From Pontibacter mangrovi (GTDB taxonomy: Bacteria; Bacteroidota; Bacteroidia; Cytophagales; Hymenobacteraceae): 64,000 nt of DNA. The stretch is from assembly GCF_006385705.1 (NCBI RefSeq), contig NZ_VFRQ01000005.1:124001-188000 (forward strand), given 5' to 3'. Within the stretch, counting starts at the first letter, position 1, and the number at the start of each line of letters is the position of its first letter. Made by a program: the position numbers and the translations under genes. This document shows positions 48,248 to 56,993 of this stretch, piece by piece. The notes beneath the pieces were generated by a model that was not told the DNA's origin, ran no database searches, and worked only from the letters and a program-made list of their open reading frames with translations.

Positions 48248-49335
48248 AAACAAGAAGAACTTTCCTGAAGGCCGGCGCTCTGGCCGGGCTGGCCGCCAGC
48301 CTGCCCGCTGCGCCTGCCTTGGCACACCTTGCCACCCCCGCCAAAAAAAATCAGCTAAAGCACTGGGTATGGATCAGGCCGAACAAAGCCGACAAAGAGG
48401 CAAACCTGCAGCGGCAGTTCCAGCAGTACTACGAGGCCGGCATCCGGGGCGTGTTTATAGAGTCTGACAGCGAAAAGCATTTCCGGGCTGCCAAAGCCAG
48501 CAAGCTGGAGGCGCACCGCTGGATGTGGACCATGAACCGGGGGGAAAAGGAACTCCTGCAGCGGCACCCGGAGTGGTATGCCCGCAACCGCAAGGGCGAG
48601 TCCTGCGCCGACAACCCGCCCTATGTGGACTACTACCGCTGGCTGTGCCCCTCCCGCGAGGAAGTGAAGCAGTACCTGGCCGATGACGTGCGCAGCATCC
48701 TGAGCAAGGACTACATCGACGGCATCCATCTGGACTACGTGCGCTTCTGCGACGTGATCTTGCCGGTAAACCTATGGCAGAACTACAATATAGAGCAGAC
48801 AAAGGAGCTGCCGGAGTATGACTTCTGCTACTGCGAGGTATGCCGCTCTAAGTTTAAGGCCTGGCGCGGGAAGGCCATTGAGGAGTTGGAGTTCCCGGAG
48901 GCCAGCCTCTCCTGGCGCCTGTACCGCTACAACGCCATCAGCAACATCGTAAACCACCTGGCCGAGGTGGCGAAAGACCATAAAAAGCCTATTACTGCCG
49001 CCGTTTTCCCTACCCCGGAAGTGGCCCGCCGCATTGTGCGCCAGGACTGGACCAACTGGAACCTGAACGGCATCTGCCCCATGATCTACCACGGCTTTTA
49101 CAAAGAAGAAGTGCCATGGATTGGCGACGCGGTGGCAGAGGGCGTGCATTTCCTGAGCGGCCGCTTTCCGCTCTACGCCGGCTTATACTTGCCCGACTTT
49201 AAAAGCAACGAGGAACTGCAGCAAGGGATGGAACTGGCGCTGGCAAACGGGGCAAAAGGCGTGTCGCTGTTCGGTGATGTGAACGACCAAGTGCTGCTGG
49301 CCCTGAAGCGCGCTTCCGCCTCAGTGAAACTGTGA
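48244..49335 (+). CDS. putative glycoside hydrolase (GHL10-like TIM barrel), Tat signal
   Basis: 363 residues. Tat signal KTRRTFLKAGALAGLAA. The barrel contains GIRGVFIESDSEKHFRAAK, an acidic strand-end motif DYIDGIHLDYVRFCD, which resembles the catalytic-loop region of GHL10/DUF187-type proteins, a CYCEVCRSKF cysteine pair and GVSLFGDVNDQ. I cannot assign a CAZy family or substrate. Asp and Glu residues at strand ends (IESD, HLDYVRFCD) are candidates for catalysis. It is coupled by a 4-base overlap to the CBM9-like gene. Placement at the end of the N-glycan operon suggests a step not covered by the known enzymes. Confidence 0.7.
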   Translation: MKTRRTFLKAGALAGLAASLPAAPALAHLATPAKKNQLKHWVWIRPNKADKEANLQRQFQQYYEAGIRGVFIESDSEKHFRAAKASKLEAHRWMWTMNRGEKELLQRHPEWYARNRKGESCADNPPYVDYYRWLCPSREEVKQYLADDVRSILSKDYIDGIHLDYVRFCDVILPVNLWQNYNIEQTKELPEYDFCYCEVCRSKFKAWRGKAIEELEFPEASLSWRLYRYNAISNIVNHLAEVAKDHKKPITAAVFPTPEVARRIVRQDWTNWNLNGICPMIYHGFYKEEVPWIGDAVAEGVHFLSGRFPLYAGLYLPDFKSNEELQQGMELALANGAKGVSLFGDVNDQVLLALKRASASVKL

Positions 49336-49375
49336 AAGGAGCGGGCTTGATACTTGCCTCGTGCCGATGAAGTAA

Positions 49376-49418
49376 AAAATAAGCCCTCTGTAGCTGTTGC
49401 TGCAGAGGGCTTATACTT
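49376..49418. terminator. bidirectional terminator between GHL10-like and GH92 genes
   Basis: TAAGCCCTCTG (49380-49390) pairs with CAGAGGGCTTA (49403-49413), with A-rich sequence on the left and T-rich on the right. The genes converge here, so it can stop transcription from both sides. The right flank includes TATACTTTA. Confidence 0.82.
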
Positions 49419-49435
49419 TATGAGCAGGCTATACT

Positions 49436-51742
49436 TTACTCGGCATACACTGATTTTGGACGGTCTTCTTTGGCAGTGCCCCAGGTAGGGCTCGGTGTGC
49501 TGCCCATCTCAAACACCAGTTTGCCGCCCTTCATCAGTTCCTTGTGCAGGATGTAGGACTTGGTGTAAGGTTGGCCATCTAACGTAACGCTTTGGATATA
49601 CTTATTCGCTTTGCTGTTGTTGGCAGCCTCTATCTCCAGCACGTTTCCGTTTGGCAAAGAGAGCGTGGCGTGCTTTACGGCAGGGCTCCCGAACACGTAG
49701 GCGCCGTTGGCCGGGTTCTGCGGGTAAAAGCCGAGCGTCGAGAAAATATACCAGGCCGACATCTGCCCCACGTCCTCGTTTCCGATCAGACCGTCGGGTT
49801 TGGCGGTATACATGTGCTCCAGAATAGAGCGCACTTTATCGGCCGTTTTCCAGGGCTGGCCTACGTAAGGGTACATGTACGTGATGTGGTGGCTTGGCTC
49901 GTTACCGTGCGCATACTGCCCGATCAGGCCGGTAATGTCGCTGGAGGCCTCCTCGCCCATGTCGCCCTCTGCCACAAACAGCGAGTCTAGTTTCTGCGCA
50001 AAGGATTCCTCTCCGCCCATCAGGCTGATCAGGCCTTCTACATCCTGCGGCACCAGCCAGGTATACTGCCAGGAGTTGCCCTCGGCGTAATCGTCTTTGC
50101 GGTGCTCTGATTTAAACGGATCGAAAGGCGTGCGCCACGCGTTCTGGGAGATGCGGCCACGCATAAAGCGGGTTTGCTTGTCGAAGTAGTTTGCATAGTT
50201 GCGGCCGCGCTTGCTGAAGTACTCATAATCCTCCTGCTTGCCCAGTTTTTTGGCTACCTGCGCAATGCTCCAGTCAGCGATGGCATACTCCAGGCCCTTG
50301 GCCACGCTTTCCACTTCCTCCTCGGCAGGTATAAACCCTTGCTTTTTCACCCAGTTCACTCCAAACTCATCGCCCATGGCCGTGGCTTTCATGGCCTCAA
50401 AGGCCAGCTCGTGGTTAAAGCCGTCAAAGCCTTTCAACACCGCATCGGCCACCACCGTTACGCCGCTATAGCCCGGCATGGTGTTGGTCTCATTGCCCAT
50501 CAGGTGCCACACCGGCAGCTTGCCCTGCTGCTGGTAAATGGCGAGCATGGAGTTGACCATGTCGTTTACGCGGTCGGCCTGCATGATGGTGAAGAGCGGG
50601 TGCGCCGCGCGGTAGGTATCCCAGAGCGAGAAGGTGGTGAGGTTGGTAAAGTTGGCCTTCTCGTACACTTTCTTGTCGGTGCCGCGGTAGTCGCCGTTGT
50701 GGTCGTTGAAGATGGACGGGGCGATGAGGGTATGGTAGAGGGCGGTGTAGAAAGTGCGCATCTGCACCGAGTCCAGCGCCTGGATGCGTACTTTCTGCAG
50801 CTCGTGGTTCCAGGCGGCGTCGGCGTCGGCTACTACTTTCTCAAAATCCCAGTGCGGCACCTCGGCCTGTATGTTGGCCAGCGCGTTCTCTGCACTCACC
50901 GGCGAGATGCCCACTTTCAGCTTTACTTTCTCGCCTTCCTGCGTCTTGAAGTGTGCCACACCTTTTATCATCCTGCCTTTGGAAGCGGGAACCGGCGAGG
51001 AAGCGGCTGTATCCACTACCTGGAAGCTCTCGAACTTCTCCATCGGCTTGGAGAACACGGCCGTGAAGTATACGCGCTGGTCGTTAGCCCATCCTTTGGA
51101 GAGGCGGTAGCCGGCCAGGGTGCTGTCGTTGAGCTGCTCTATAAACGTTTCGGTAGGGGAGTCCCAGCCGATGCCTTCCTTCAGGTCAATGATGATGCTG
51201 GCCTCCTCCGATTTCGGAAAAGTATACTGATGGAAGCCCACGCGCTCGGTGGCGGTCAACTCGGCCCCGATGTTGTAGCGCTTCAGTTTAACCGAATAGT
51301 AGCCCGGTTTCACTGTTTCGTCGTCGTGCGAGAATAGGGAGTAGTAGCCGCTGTTAGGGTCTTTTATACTTCCCTTCACCAACTGCACCTTGCCCGTCAC
51401 AGGCATCACCGAAATATCGCCCAAATCGCCGATGCCGGTACCGCTCAGGTGGGTGTGGGCAAAGCCGATGATGGTGGAGTCGGAGTAGTGGTAGCCGGAG
51501 CACCAGTCCCAGCCCTGGGTGATGTTGGTAGGCCCCAGTTGCACCGCCCCGAAAGGCACGTTGGCGCCCACAAAAACGTGCCCATGAAAGCTGGAGCCGA
51601 TATAAGGGTCCACGTACTGGGTAAGGGAGGCGGAGGAGGCAGGCTTGTCTTCCGGTTGGTTGGTGGTGGTACAGGAGGTGGCGGCCAGGCAAGCCAGTCC
51701 TACCAAAGTTGCTTTTAGCTTTAAGAAAGCTTTCAGGTGCAT
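49436..51742 (-). CDS. GH92 Ca-dependent alpha-mannosidase, lipoprotein
   Basis: 768 residues from ATG 51742, preferred over the longer frame to 51823 because it opens a lipoprotein signal (LVGLACLAATSCTTTN). The N-terminal beta domain starts YVDPYIGSSFHGHVFVGANV, and WDWCSGYHYSD and SGTGIGDLGDI follow. The (alpha/alpha)6 domain has FSLWDTYRAAHPLF, HGNEPSHHITYMY (Glu615, expected catalytic acid) and GNEDVGQMSAWY (expected base region). This is the classic GH92 active site for alpha-mannosidase activity on high-mannose or complex N-glycans. The linkage (alpha1-2/3/4/6) cannot be told from this reading. Confidence 0.92.
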   Translation of the reverse strand: MHLKAFLKLKATLVGLACLAATSCTTTNQPEDKPASSASLTQYVDPYIGSSFHGHVFVGANVPFGAVQLGPTNITQGWDWCSGYHYSDSTIIGFAHTHLSGTGIGDLGDISVMPVTGKVQLVKGSIKDPNSGYYSLFSHDDETVKPGYYSVKLKRYNIGAELTATERVGFHQYTFPKSEEASIIIDLKEGIGWDSPTETFIEQLNDSTLAGYRLSKGWANDQRVYFTAVFSKPMEKFESFQVVDTAASSPVPASKGRMIKGVAHFKTQEGEKVKLKVGISPVSAENALANIQAEVPHWDFEKVVADADAAWNHELQKVRIQALDSVQMRTFYTALYHTLIAPSIFNDHNGDYRGTDKKVYEKANFTNLTTFSLWDTYRAAHPLFTIMQADRVNDMVNSMLAIYQQQGKLPVWHLMGNETNTMPGYSGVTVVADAVLKGFDGFNHELAFEAMKATAMGDEFGVNWVKKQGFIPAEEEVESVAKGLEYAIADWSIAQVAKKLGKQEDYEYFSKRGRNYANYFDKQTRFMRGRISQNAWRTPFDPFKSEHRKDDYAEGNSWQYTWLVPQDVEGLISLMGGEESFAQKLDSLFVAEGDMGEEASSDITGLIGQYAHGNEPSHHITYMYPYVGQPWKTADKVRSILEHMYTAKPDGLIGNEDVGQMSAWYIFSTLGFYPQNPANGAYVFGSPAVKHATLSLPNGNVLEIEAANNSKANKYIQSVTLDGQPYTKSYILHKELMKGGKLVFEMGSTPSPTWGTAKEDRPKSVYAE

Positions 51743-51868
51743 GTCTGAGAGTATAAGGGTGATAAGATTAGAGATCAGGAATAAAATTACGGCATAATTC
51801 TGAAAAGAAAAGGCAGGCCCCATACTTCATGATGGAGCCTGCTCTTCCTGTTAAACCATGCTACTTGT

Positions 51869-54217
51869 TTACTCTACCACAATTTCGTCGGCAAAGAGCC
51901 AGGCGGCGTTCTTGCCCTGCGCATCGCCGTGGCTGGCGTTTTTGGCGGTAACTTTAATGTAGCGCACTTTTTTGTCTGGCAATTGGGCGGTCAGCTCTTC
52001 CTTAAACACGCCGGGCTTGTCAGGCATTTCAGAGATCACCTTCACGGTTTTATACTTCTTGCCGTTTTTAGACACGGCAAACTCCACCTCGGCTGGCAGC
52101 TGAATGCCGTTGCCCTTGTTCTGCAGGAACGTGCTGGTAATGCTGCCCACGCGCTGCTTGTCCTTCAGGTCGATCACGGCCTCCAGGTCGGAGCCCAGGA
52201 AACCAAGCCAATGCCCGCCCGAGAAGCTTTTCGGTGCCTGCTGCCCGTCTACTAAGGTTAGGCCGCCCTCAGCAGTGTAGCGCTTGTGCGGCGCGTTCTT
52301 CAGCTCTACCGTGTGGGCAAACGCCTTGTGCAGGTTCAGGTCCTTGCTGGTTACCTTGCCCATTTGCTTTCCGTTGTCATCAAATGAGGCTGCTTTAACC
52401 GTAGCGGATTTCTTCAGCTCAAAAGGCGCAGTGTAAGCCTGGGCAGATGTGGTTGGTTCAGAGCCATCCAAGGTATAGTAGATCTTCGTTCCTTTCGCAC
52501 CGGTCGCCAGGGCCACGGTAGCCACGGCCTGGGCCGGGTCTACGGCAACGTCCTGGTTTACATTGAAGGTGCTGTGCGCGTAGTTCACGCCCATGGCCTC
52601 GTAGCGCTTGTACTGCTGCTGCATGCGCGTCTGAAAATCATCCCAGTCTTTCTTGGCAGCCGGTGTCCAGAGCACTTCCGACAGAGCCGACATACGCGGC
52701 ATGATCATGTACTCTACTTGGTCTGTGGTTGGGATATACTCTGTCCAGACATTGGCCTGTGCGCCCAGAATATACTTTTTCTCTTCACCGGAAAGCTCTG
52801 CTGGCGTTGGCTCAAAAGAGTATACTTTCTCTAGCGTGGTATAGCCCCCGATGGCGGTTGGCTCCAGGCTCGGGTCGCCCTGGTAGTGGTCGAAGTATAC
52901 ATGCGAGCCGGGTGTCATCACCACGTAATGGTGCTGCTTGGCGGCAGCTATGCCTCCCTCGGTGCCTCTCCACGACATCACGTAAGCGTTTGGCGCCAGC
53001 CCGCCTTCCAGTATCTCATCCCAACCGATAACGGTGCGGCCGTGGGCGTTGAGGAACTTCTCCATGCGCTGGATAAAGTAGCTCTGCAGCTCGTGCTCGT
53101 CCTTCAGCCCCTCGTCGGCGATGCGCTTCTGGCACTTTGGGCACTCCTTCCAGCGGGTTTTTGGGGCCTCGTCGCCGCCGATGTGGATGATCTTGCTCGG
53201 GAACAGGTCCATCACCTCCGTCAGCACGTTCTCCAGAAAAGTAAACGTCTGCTCGTTGCCGGCGCAGAAGATGTCATCAAAAACGCCCCATTTCTTCTCT
53301 ACCTCAAACGGCCCGCCGGTGCACGAAAGCTCCGGGTAAGTGGTGAGGGCAGCCAGCGCGTGGCCCGGCATCTCGATCTCCGGCACCACCGTGATGTAGC
53401 GCTCCTGCGCATACTTCACCACATCCTTTATCTGCTCCTGGGTGTAAAAGCCGCCGTAGCGCTCGTTGGTGAACTTGTGCGGTTGGTCGCTGTAGTGCCC
53501 GATCAGGGTGCCGTCGCGCCAGGCGCCTTTCTGGGTCAGCTCCGGGTATTTCTTGATCTCGATGCGCCAGCCCTGGTCCTCCGTGAGGTGCCAGTGGAAG
53601 GTGTTCATCTTGTGCATGGCCAGGTAATCGATGTACTCCTTCACGAACTCCACCGGGAAAAAGTGACGGGCCACATCCAGGTGCATGCCGCGCCACTCGT
53701 AGCGGGGCTTGTCCACCACGGTTAAGGCCGGGAGCGCCACCGGAGATTTGGTAGGCTCGGCGGGCAGCAGCTGGCGAATGGTTTGGGTGCCCAGGAAGAT
53801 GCCGTGTGGCGCTTTGGCAGCAAGTATAACGTTCTCCGGGGTTACGTTCAACGTATAGCCTTCTTCGCCCAGCGTGTCTATCGGCGTGCTCAGCGTCAGG
53901 TGCAGGTAGTTGCTGCTGTTTTTATCGGGCGCTTTCTGCTCCACGGCCGGCTGCACGCCTGTTTTCTCTTTGATGTTTTGGGCCAGGTACTCTCCGATCT
54001 TGCGCAGCTCGTCGTTTTTCGGGTCCACGAAGATGCGGGTTTCTTTACCGATCGTGAAGCTGCCGTTCTGCTGGGTTAGCTTTACCGGCTTTGGAATAAT
54101 GGAGATGGTTTGCTGTGCGGCAGTGGCCTGGGCGTGTGCCGGCGTGGGGCTAAGCAAAAGCCCGGAGGCTACGCAGGCAGAGACGGCAAGTGCGGCAAAC
54201 GTCTTCTTTAATCGCAT
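51869..54217 (-). CDS. GH20 beta-N-acetylhexosaminidase with C-terminal F5/8-type domain
   Basis: 782 residues. Signal peptide (ending TPAHAQ), GH20 N-terminal domain at about 35-165, barrel at about 165-530 with YEWRGMHLDVARHFFP, VPEIEMPGHAL, HIGGDEAPKTRW (Asp349-Glu350) and WDEILEGGLAPN. A chitobiase-type C-terminal domain (IYYTLDGSEPT) and a discoidin-like domain follow. It is a close paralogue of the GH20 at 39161, with the same domain order. It starts 126 bases upstream of the GH92 at 49436 on the same strand, so the two are likely one transcript, with a LacI-type motif near its promoter. Confidence 0.92.
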   Translation of the reverse strand: MRLKKTFAALAVSACVASGLLLSPTPAHAQATAAQQTISIIPKPVKLTQQNGSFTIGKETRIFVDPKNDELRKIGEYLAQNIKEKTGVQPAVEQKAPDKNSSNYLHLTLSTPIDTLGEEGYTLNVTPENVILAAKAPHGIFLGTQTIRQLLPAEPTKSPVALPALTVVDKPRYEWRGMHLDVARHFFPVEFVKEYIDYLAMHKMNTFHWHLTEDQGWRIEIKKYPELTQKGAWRDGTLIGHYSDQPHKFTNERYGGFYTQEQIKDVVKYAQERYITVVPEIEMPGHALAALTTYPELSCTGGPFEVEKKWGVFDDIFCAGNEQTFTFLENVLTEVMDLFPSKIIHIGGDEAPKTRWKECPKCQKRIADEGLKDEHELQSYFIQRMEKFLNAHGRTVIGWDEILEGGLAPNAYVMSWRGTEGGIAAAKQHHYVVMTPGSHVYFDHYQGDPSLEPTAIGGYTTLEKVYSFEPTPAELSGEEKKYILGAQANVWTEYIPTTDQVEYMIMPRMSALSEVLWTPAAKKDWDDFQTRMQQQYKRYEAMGVNYAHSTFNVNQDVAVDPAQAVATVALATGAKGTKIYYTLDGSEPTTSAQAYTAPFELKKSATVKAASFDDNGKQMGKVTSKDLNLHKAFAHTVELKNAPHKRYTAEGGLTLVDGQQAPKSFSGGHWLGFLGSDLEAVIDLKDKQRVGSITSTFLQNKGNGIQLPAEVEFAVSKNGKKYKTVKVISEMPDKPGVFKEELTAQLPDKKVRYIKVTAKNASHGDAQGKNAAWLFADEIVVE

Positions 54218-54608
54218 AAGGTAAGGGGTTTAGAAGGTAGATGTTAGTTTTCAGGACCAGCGCTTTACTGATCGCTGGAAAGTATAAGTGTTAACGAACA
54301 CACAAGATCAGATTTTATTTAATCTTTTGCTAGTCAATTTTAAGGCAAAAGCATAATTCGGTATTATGTGTTACAAGAGACTGTTCTTTAAAGATAGGAA
54401 GAAAGCGGTTAAACAATAAAGAATAACAGCACAATTTAGCGGCAAAACAGCAGTTGGCAGTGGCATCTGGGGTGAAAGTATAGAACTGTACTGGCCATAG
54501 GTGTGAAAGCCGAACACGCATGCGCAGGTTTTATTCAGAATGTTGTATACTTGAAGTATAGTTGAATTGCTTTCCAAGTATAACATTAGCCTGACCTTTT
54601 CCCAAAGC
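54218..54608. promoter_or_regulatory. divergent control region between GH20 and GH92 (391 bases, no gene)
   Basis: It separates divergent genes and holds a LacI-type motif (54289-54302). Several AAGTATA/TATACTT words lie in it, for example 54548-54560 and 54576-54584. No gene-like frame is present. Confidence 0.6.
54289..54302. promoter_or_regulatory. candidate LacI-type operator, site 3
   Basis: TGTTAACGAACACA, with central CG, 72 bases upstream of the GH20 (minus) start. It matches the site at 20450-20463 over about 20 positions, including the following CAAGAT. It could control both divergent genes. The link to the LacI regulator 2.7 kb away is inferred. Confidence 0.55.
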
Positions 54609-56894
54609 ATGAAAAAGCTCTGCCTGTTTCTCTTCGCCCTCGTGTCTTTTGGCGCTACGGCACAAACCGTTTTAGTTGATAAAGTAGAAGACCCGGTGGA
54701 GTGGGTGAGCCCGCTGGTGGGCACCGACTCCAAGTATAGCCTCTCCAACGGCAACACCTACCCGGCCATTGCCATGCCCTGGGGCATGAACTTTTGGATG
54801 CCGCAAACCGGCAAGATGGGCGACGGCTGGGGCTACATGTACAGTGCCGACAAAATTCGCGGGTTCAAGCAAACGCACCAGCCCTCGCCGTGGATGAACG
54901 ACTACGGGCAGTTTGCCATCATGCCGGTAACAGGCAAGCTGCGCTTCGACCAGGACAGCCGCGCCAGCTGGTTCTCGCATAAGGCCGAGGTCGTAAAGCC
55001 CTACTATTACAGCGTGTACCTGGCCGACCACGACGTGACCACCGAGATCGCGCCGACGGAGCGCGCCGCCCGCTTCCGCTTCACCTTCCCCCAAACCGAC
55101 AGCTCTTTTGTGGTGATCGACGCCTTTGACAAAGGTTCTTATGTAAAAGTTATCCCGGGCGAGAATAAGATCGTGGGCTATACTACCAAAAACAGCGGCG
55201 GCGTGCCGGAGAACTTCAAGAACTACTTCGTGCTCGTGTTCGACAAGCCGTTTGCCTACACCCATACTTGGGCCGACAGTTTGCTGAGCGATAAGCAGGA
55301 GCTGCAGGCCAACCACGTAGGGGCGGTAGTGGGTTTCAAGACGAAGAAAGGAGAGCAGGTAAACGTGCGCGTGGCCTCCTCGTTCATCAGCCCCGAACAG
55401 GCCGAGCTGAACCTGCAGGAGATCGGAAACGATGACTTTGAAACCGTGAAGGCCAAAGGCAAAGAGGCCTGGAACAAGCAGCTGCGCCGCGTGGCCGTGG
55501 AGGGCGGCACCCCTGAGCAGGTGCGCACCTTCTACTCCAACCTCTACCGGACCCTGCTCTTTCCCCGCAAGTTCTATGAGATTGACGCCAATGGCAAAGT
55601 GGTGCATTACAGCCCCTACAATGGCAAGGTGCTGCCCGGCTTTCTGTATACCGATACCGGCTTCTGGGATACGTTCCGGGCGCTGTTCCCTTTCCTGAAC
55701 CTGATGTACCCGTCGGTAAACGCCGAGATACAGGAGGGGCTGGCGAACACGTATAAAGAAGGTGGCTGGCTGCCGGAGTGGGCGAGTCCGGGCTACCGCA
55801 ACGTGATGGTGGGCAACAACTCGGCCTCGGTGGTGGCAGATGCTTACCTGAAAGGCGTGCGCGGACAGGATATCAAGGCGCTTTATGATGCTATGCTGAA
55901 AGGAGCCAACCACGAAGGTCCTCTGACCGCTGTGGGCCGTGCTGGCGCTTCTTACTATACTAAGCTGGGGTATGTGCCCTACGACGTGAAGATAAACGAG
56001 AGCGCCGCCCGCACCCTGGAGTATGCCTACGACGACTTTGCCATTTATCAACTGGCCAAAGCCCTGAAGCGCCCTAAGAAAGAAATAAAGCTGTACGCCG
56101 AGCGCGCGCTGAACTACCGCAAGCTATATGATTCGTCCACAGGCCTGATGCGCGGCAAGAACCAGAATGGCACCTTCCAATCACCTTTCAACCCGTTTAA
56201 GTGGGGCGATGCCTTTACCGAGGGCAACAGCTGGCACTACAGCTGGTCGGTGTTCCACGATGTGCAGGGCCTGATCGACTTGATGGGCGGCAAGGCCAAC
56301 TTCACGGCCAAGCTGGACTCTGTTTTCAGCCTGCCGCCTGTATACGACGAGAGCTACTACGGGCAGGTGATCCATGAGATACGGGAGATGCAGATTGCCA
56401 ACATGGGGCAGTATGCGCACGGCAACCAGCCCATCCAGCACATGATCTACCTTTACAACTATGCAGGCGAGCCTTGGAAGGCGCAGTACTGGGTGCGCGA
56501 AACCATGAACCGCATGTATACTTCGGCACCGGACGGCTACTGCGGCGACGAAGACAACGGACAGACCTCGGCCTGGTACGTTTTCTCCTCGCTTGGCTTT
56601 TACCCTGTCACCCCTGCCACCGACCAGTATGTGCTGGGCGCGCCGCTGTTCAGAAAGGCGACGCTGCGGCTGGAGAACGGCAAGGAGGTGGTGCTCAGCG
56701 CGCCGCAGAACAGCGACGAGAACCGCTACATCCAACGTATGCGCCTCAACGGCAAGGACTACGGAAAAAACTGGTTGAGCCATACCGAGCTGATGAAAGG
56801 CGCAAGTATAGATTTCGAGATGGCCGCCACGCCCAACAAGGAGCGCGGCACCAAAGCGGATGCTTACCCATACTCCCTGTCCCGGGACAAATAA
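54609..56894 (+). CDS. GH92-family enzyme with Gln at the catalytic-acid position
   Basis: 761 residues from ATG 54609, with a signal peptide (ending SFGATAQ); the upstream frame start at 54567 has no signal. GH92 fold: WVSPLVGTDSKYSLSNGNTY, WGMNFWMPQTG, FWDTFRALFPFLNLM and DEDNGQTSAWYVFSSLGFYP are intact. Where the GH92 at 49436 reads HGNEPSHHITYMY, this one reads HGNQPIQHMIYLY, so Gln607 replaces the expected catalytic Glu. GH92 enzymes with this change have been described that cleave mannose-1-phosphate linkages, where acid help is not needed. Either that activity or a different subgroup specificity is possible. Confidence 0.88.
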   Translation: MKKLCLFLFALVSFGATAQTVLVDKVEDPVEWVSPLVGTDSKYSLSNGNTYPAIAMPWGMNFWMPQTGKMGDGWGYMYSADKIRGFKQTHQPSPWMNDYGQFAIMPVTGKLRFDQDSRASWFSHKAEVVKPYYYSVYLADHDVTTEIAPTERAARFRFTFPQTDSSFVVIDAFDKGSYVKVIPGENKIVGYTTKNSGGVPENFKNYFVLVFDKPFAYTHTWADSLLSDKQELQANHVGAVVGFKTKKGEQVNVRVASSFISPEQAELNLQEIGNDDFETVKAKGKEAWNKQLRRVAVEGGTPEQVRTFYSNLYRTLLFPRKFYEIDANGKVVHYSPYNGKVLPGFLYTDTGFWDTFRALFPFLNLMYPSVNAEIQEGLANTYKEGGWLPEWASPGYRNVMVGNNSASVVADAYLKGVRGQDIKALYDAMLKGANHEGPLTAVGRAGASYYTKLGYVPYDVKINESAARTLEYAYDDFAIYQLAKALKRPKKEIKLYAERALNYRKLYDSSTGLMRGKNQNGTFQSPFNPFKWGDAFTEGNSWHYSWSVFHDVQGLIDLMGGKANFTAKLDSVFSLPPVYDESYYGQVIHEIREMQIANMGQYAHGNQPIQHMIYLYNYAGEPWKAQYWVRETMNRMYTSAPDGYCGDEDNGQTSAWYVFSSLGFYPVTPATDQYVLGAPLFRKATLRLENGKEVVLSAPQNSDENRYIQRMRLNGKDYGKNWLSHTELMKGASIDFEMAATPNKERGTKADAYPYSLSRDK

Positions 56895-56901
56895 AGGCCG
56901 G

Positions 56902-56959
56902 AAAGTATAAAATAGGAAGGGGAGCGTTCAGTGGCGCTCCCCTTCCTATTTTATACTTT
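56902..56959. terminator. long bidirectional terminator after the second GH92
   Basis: A perfect 25-bp stem (56902-56926 with 56935-56959) with an 8-base loop. The GC-rich core is GGAAGGGGAGCG. The outer A+T-rich part of each arm contains AAGTATAAAATA or its complement, giving T-rich flanks on both strands. It lies between the plus-strand GH92 and the minus-strand LacI gene, so it can serve both. Confidence 0.85.
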
Positions 56960-56993
56960 ATACTTATCTATTTTTCCGCGTGCCGCTGTGGCC

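Noticed and set aside
54535..54560. TATACTT as a -7 promoter box, explaining its abundance
   Set aside because: Most copies lie inside genes on both strands and the spacing does not fit TAnnTTTG; a promoter role cannot explain the overall count.
54672..56051. 459-codon minus-strand frame
   Set aside because: Antisense to the second GH92 and without motifs.
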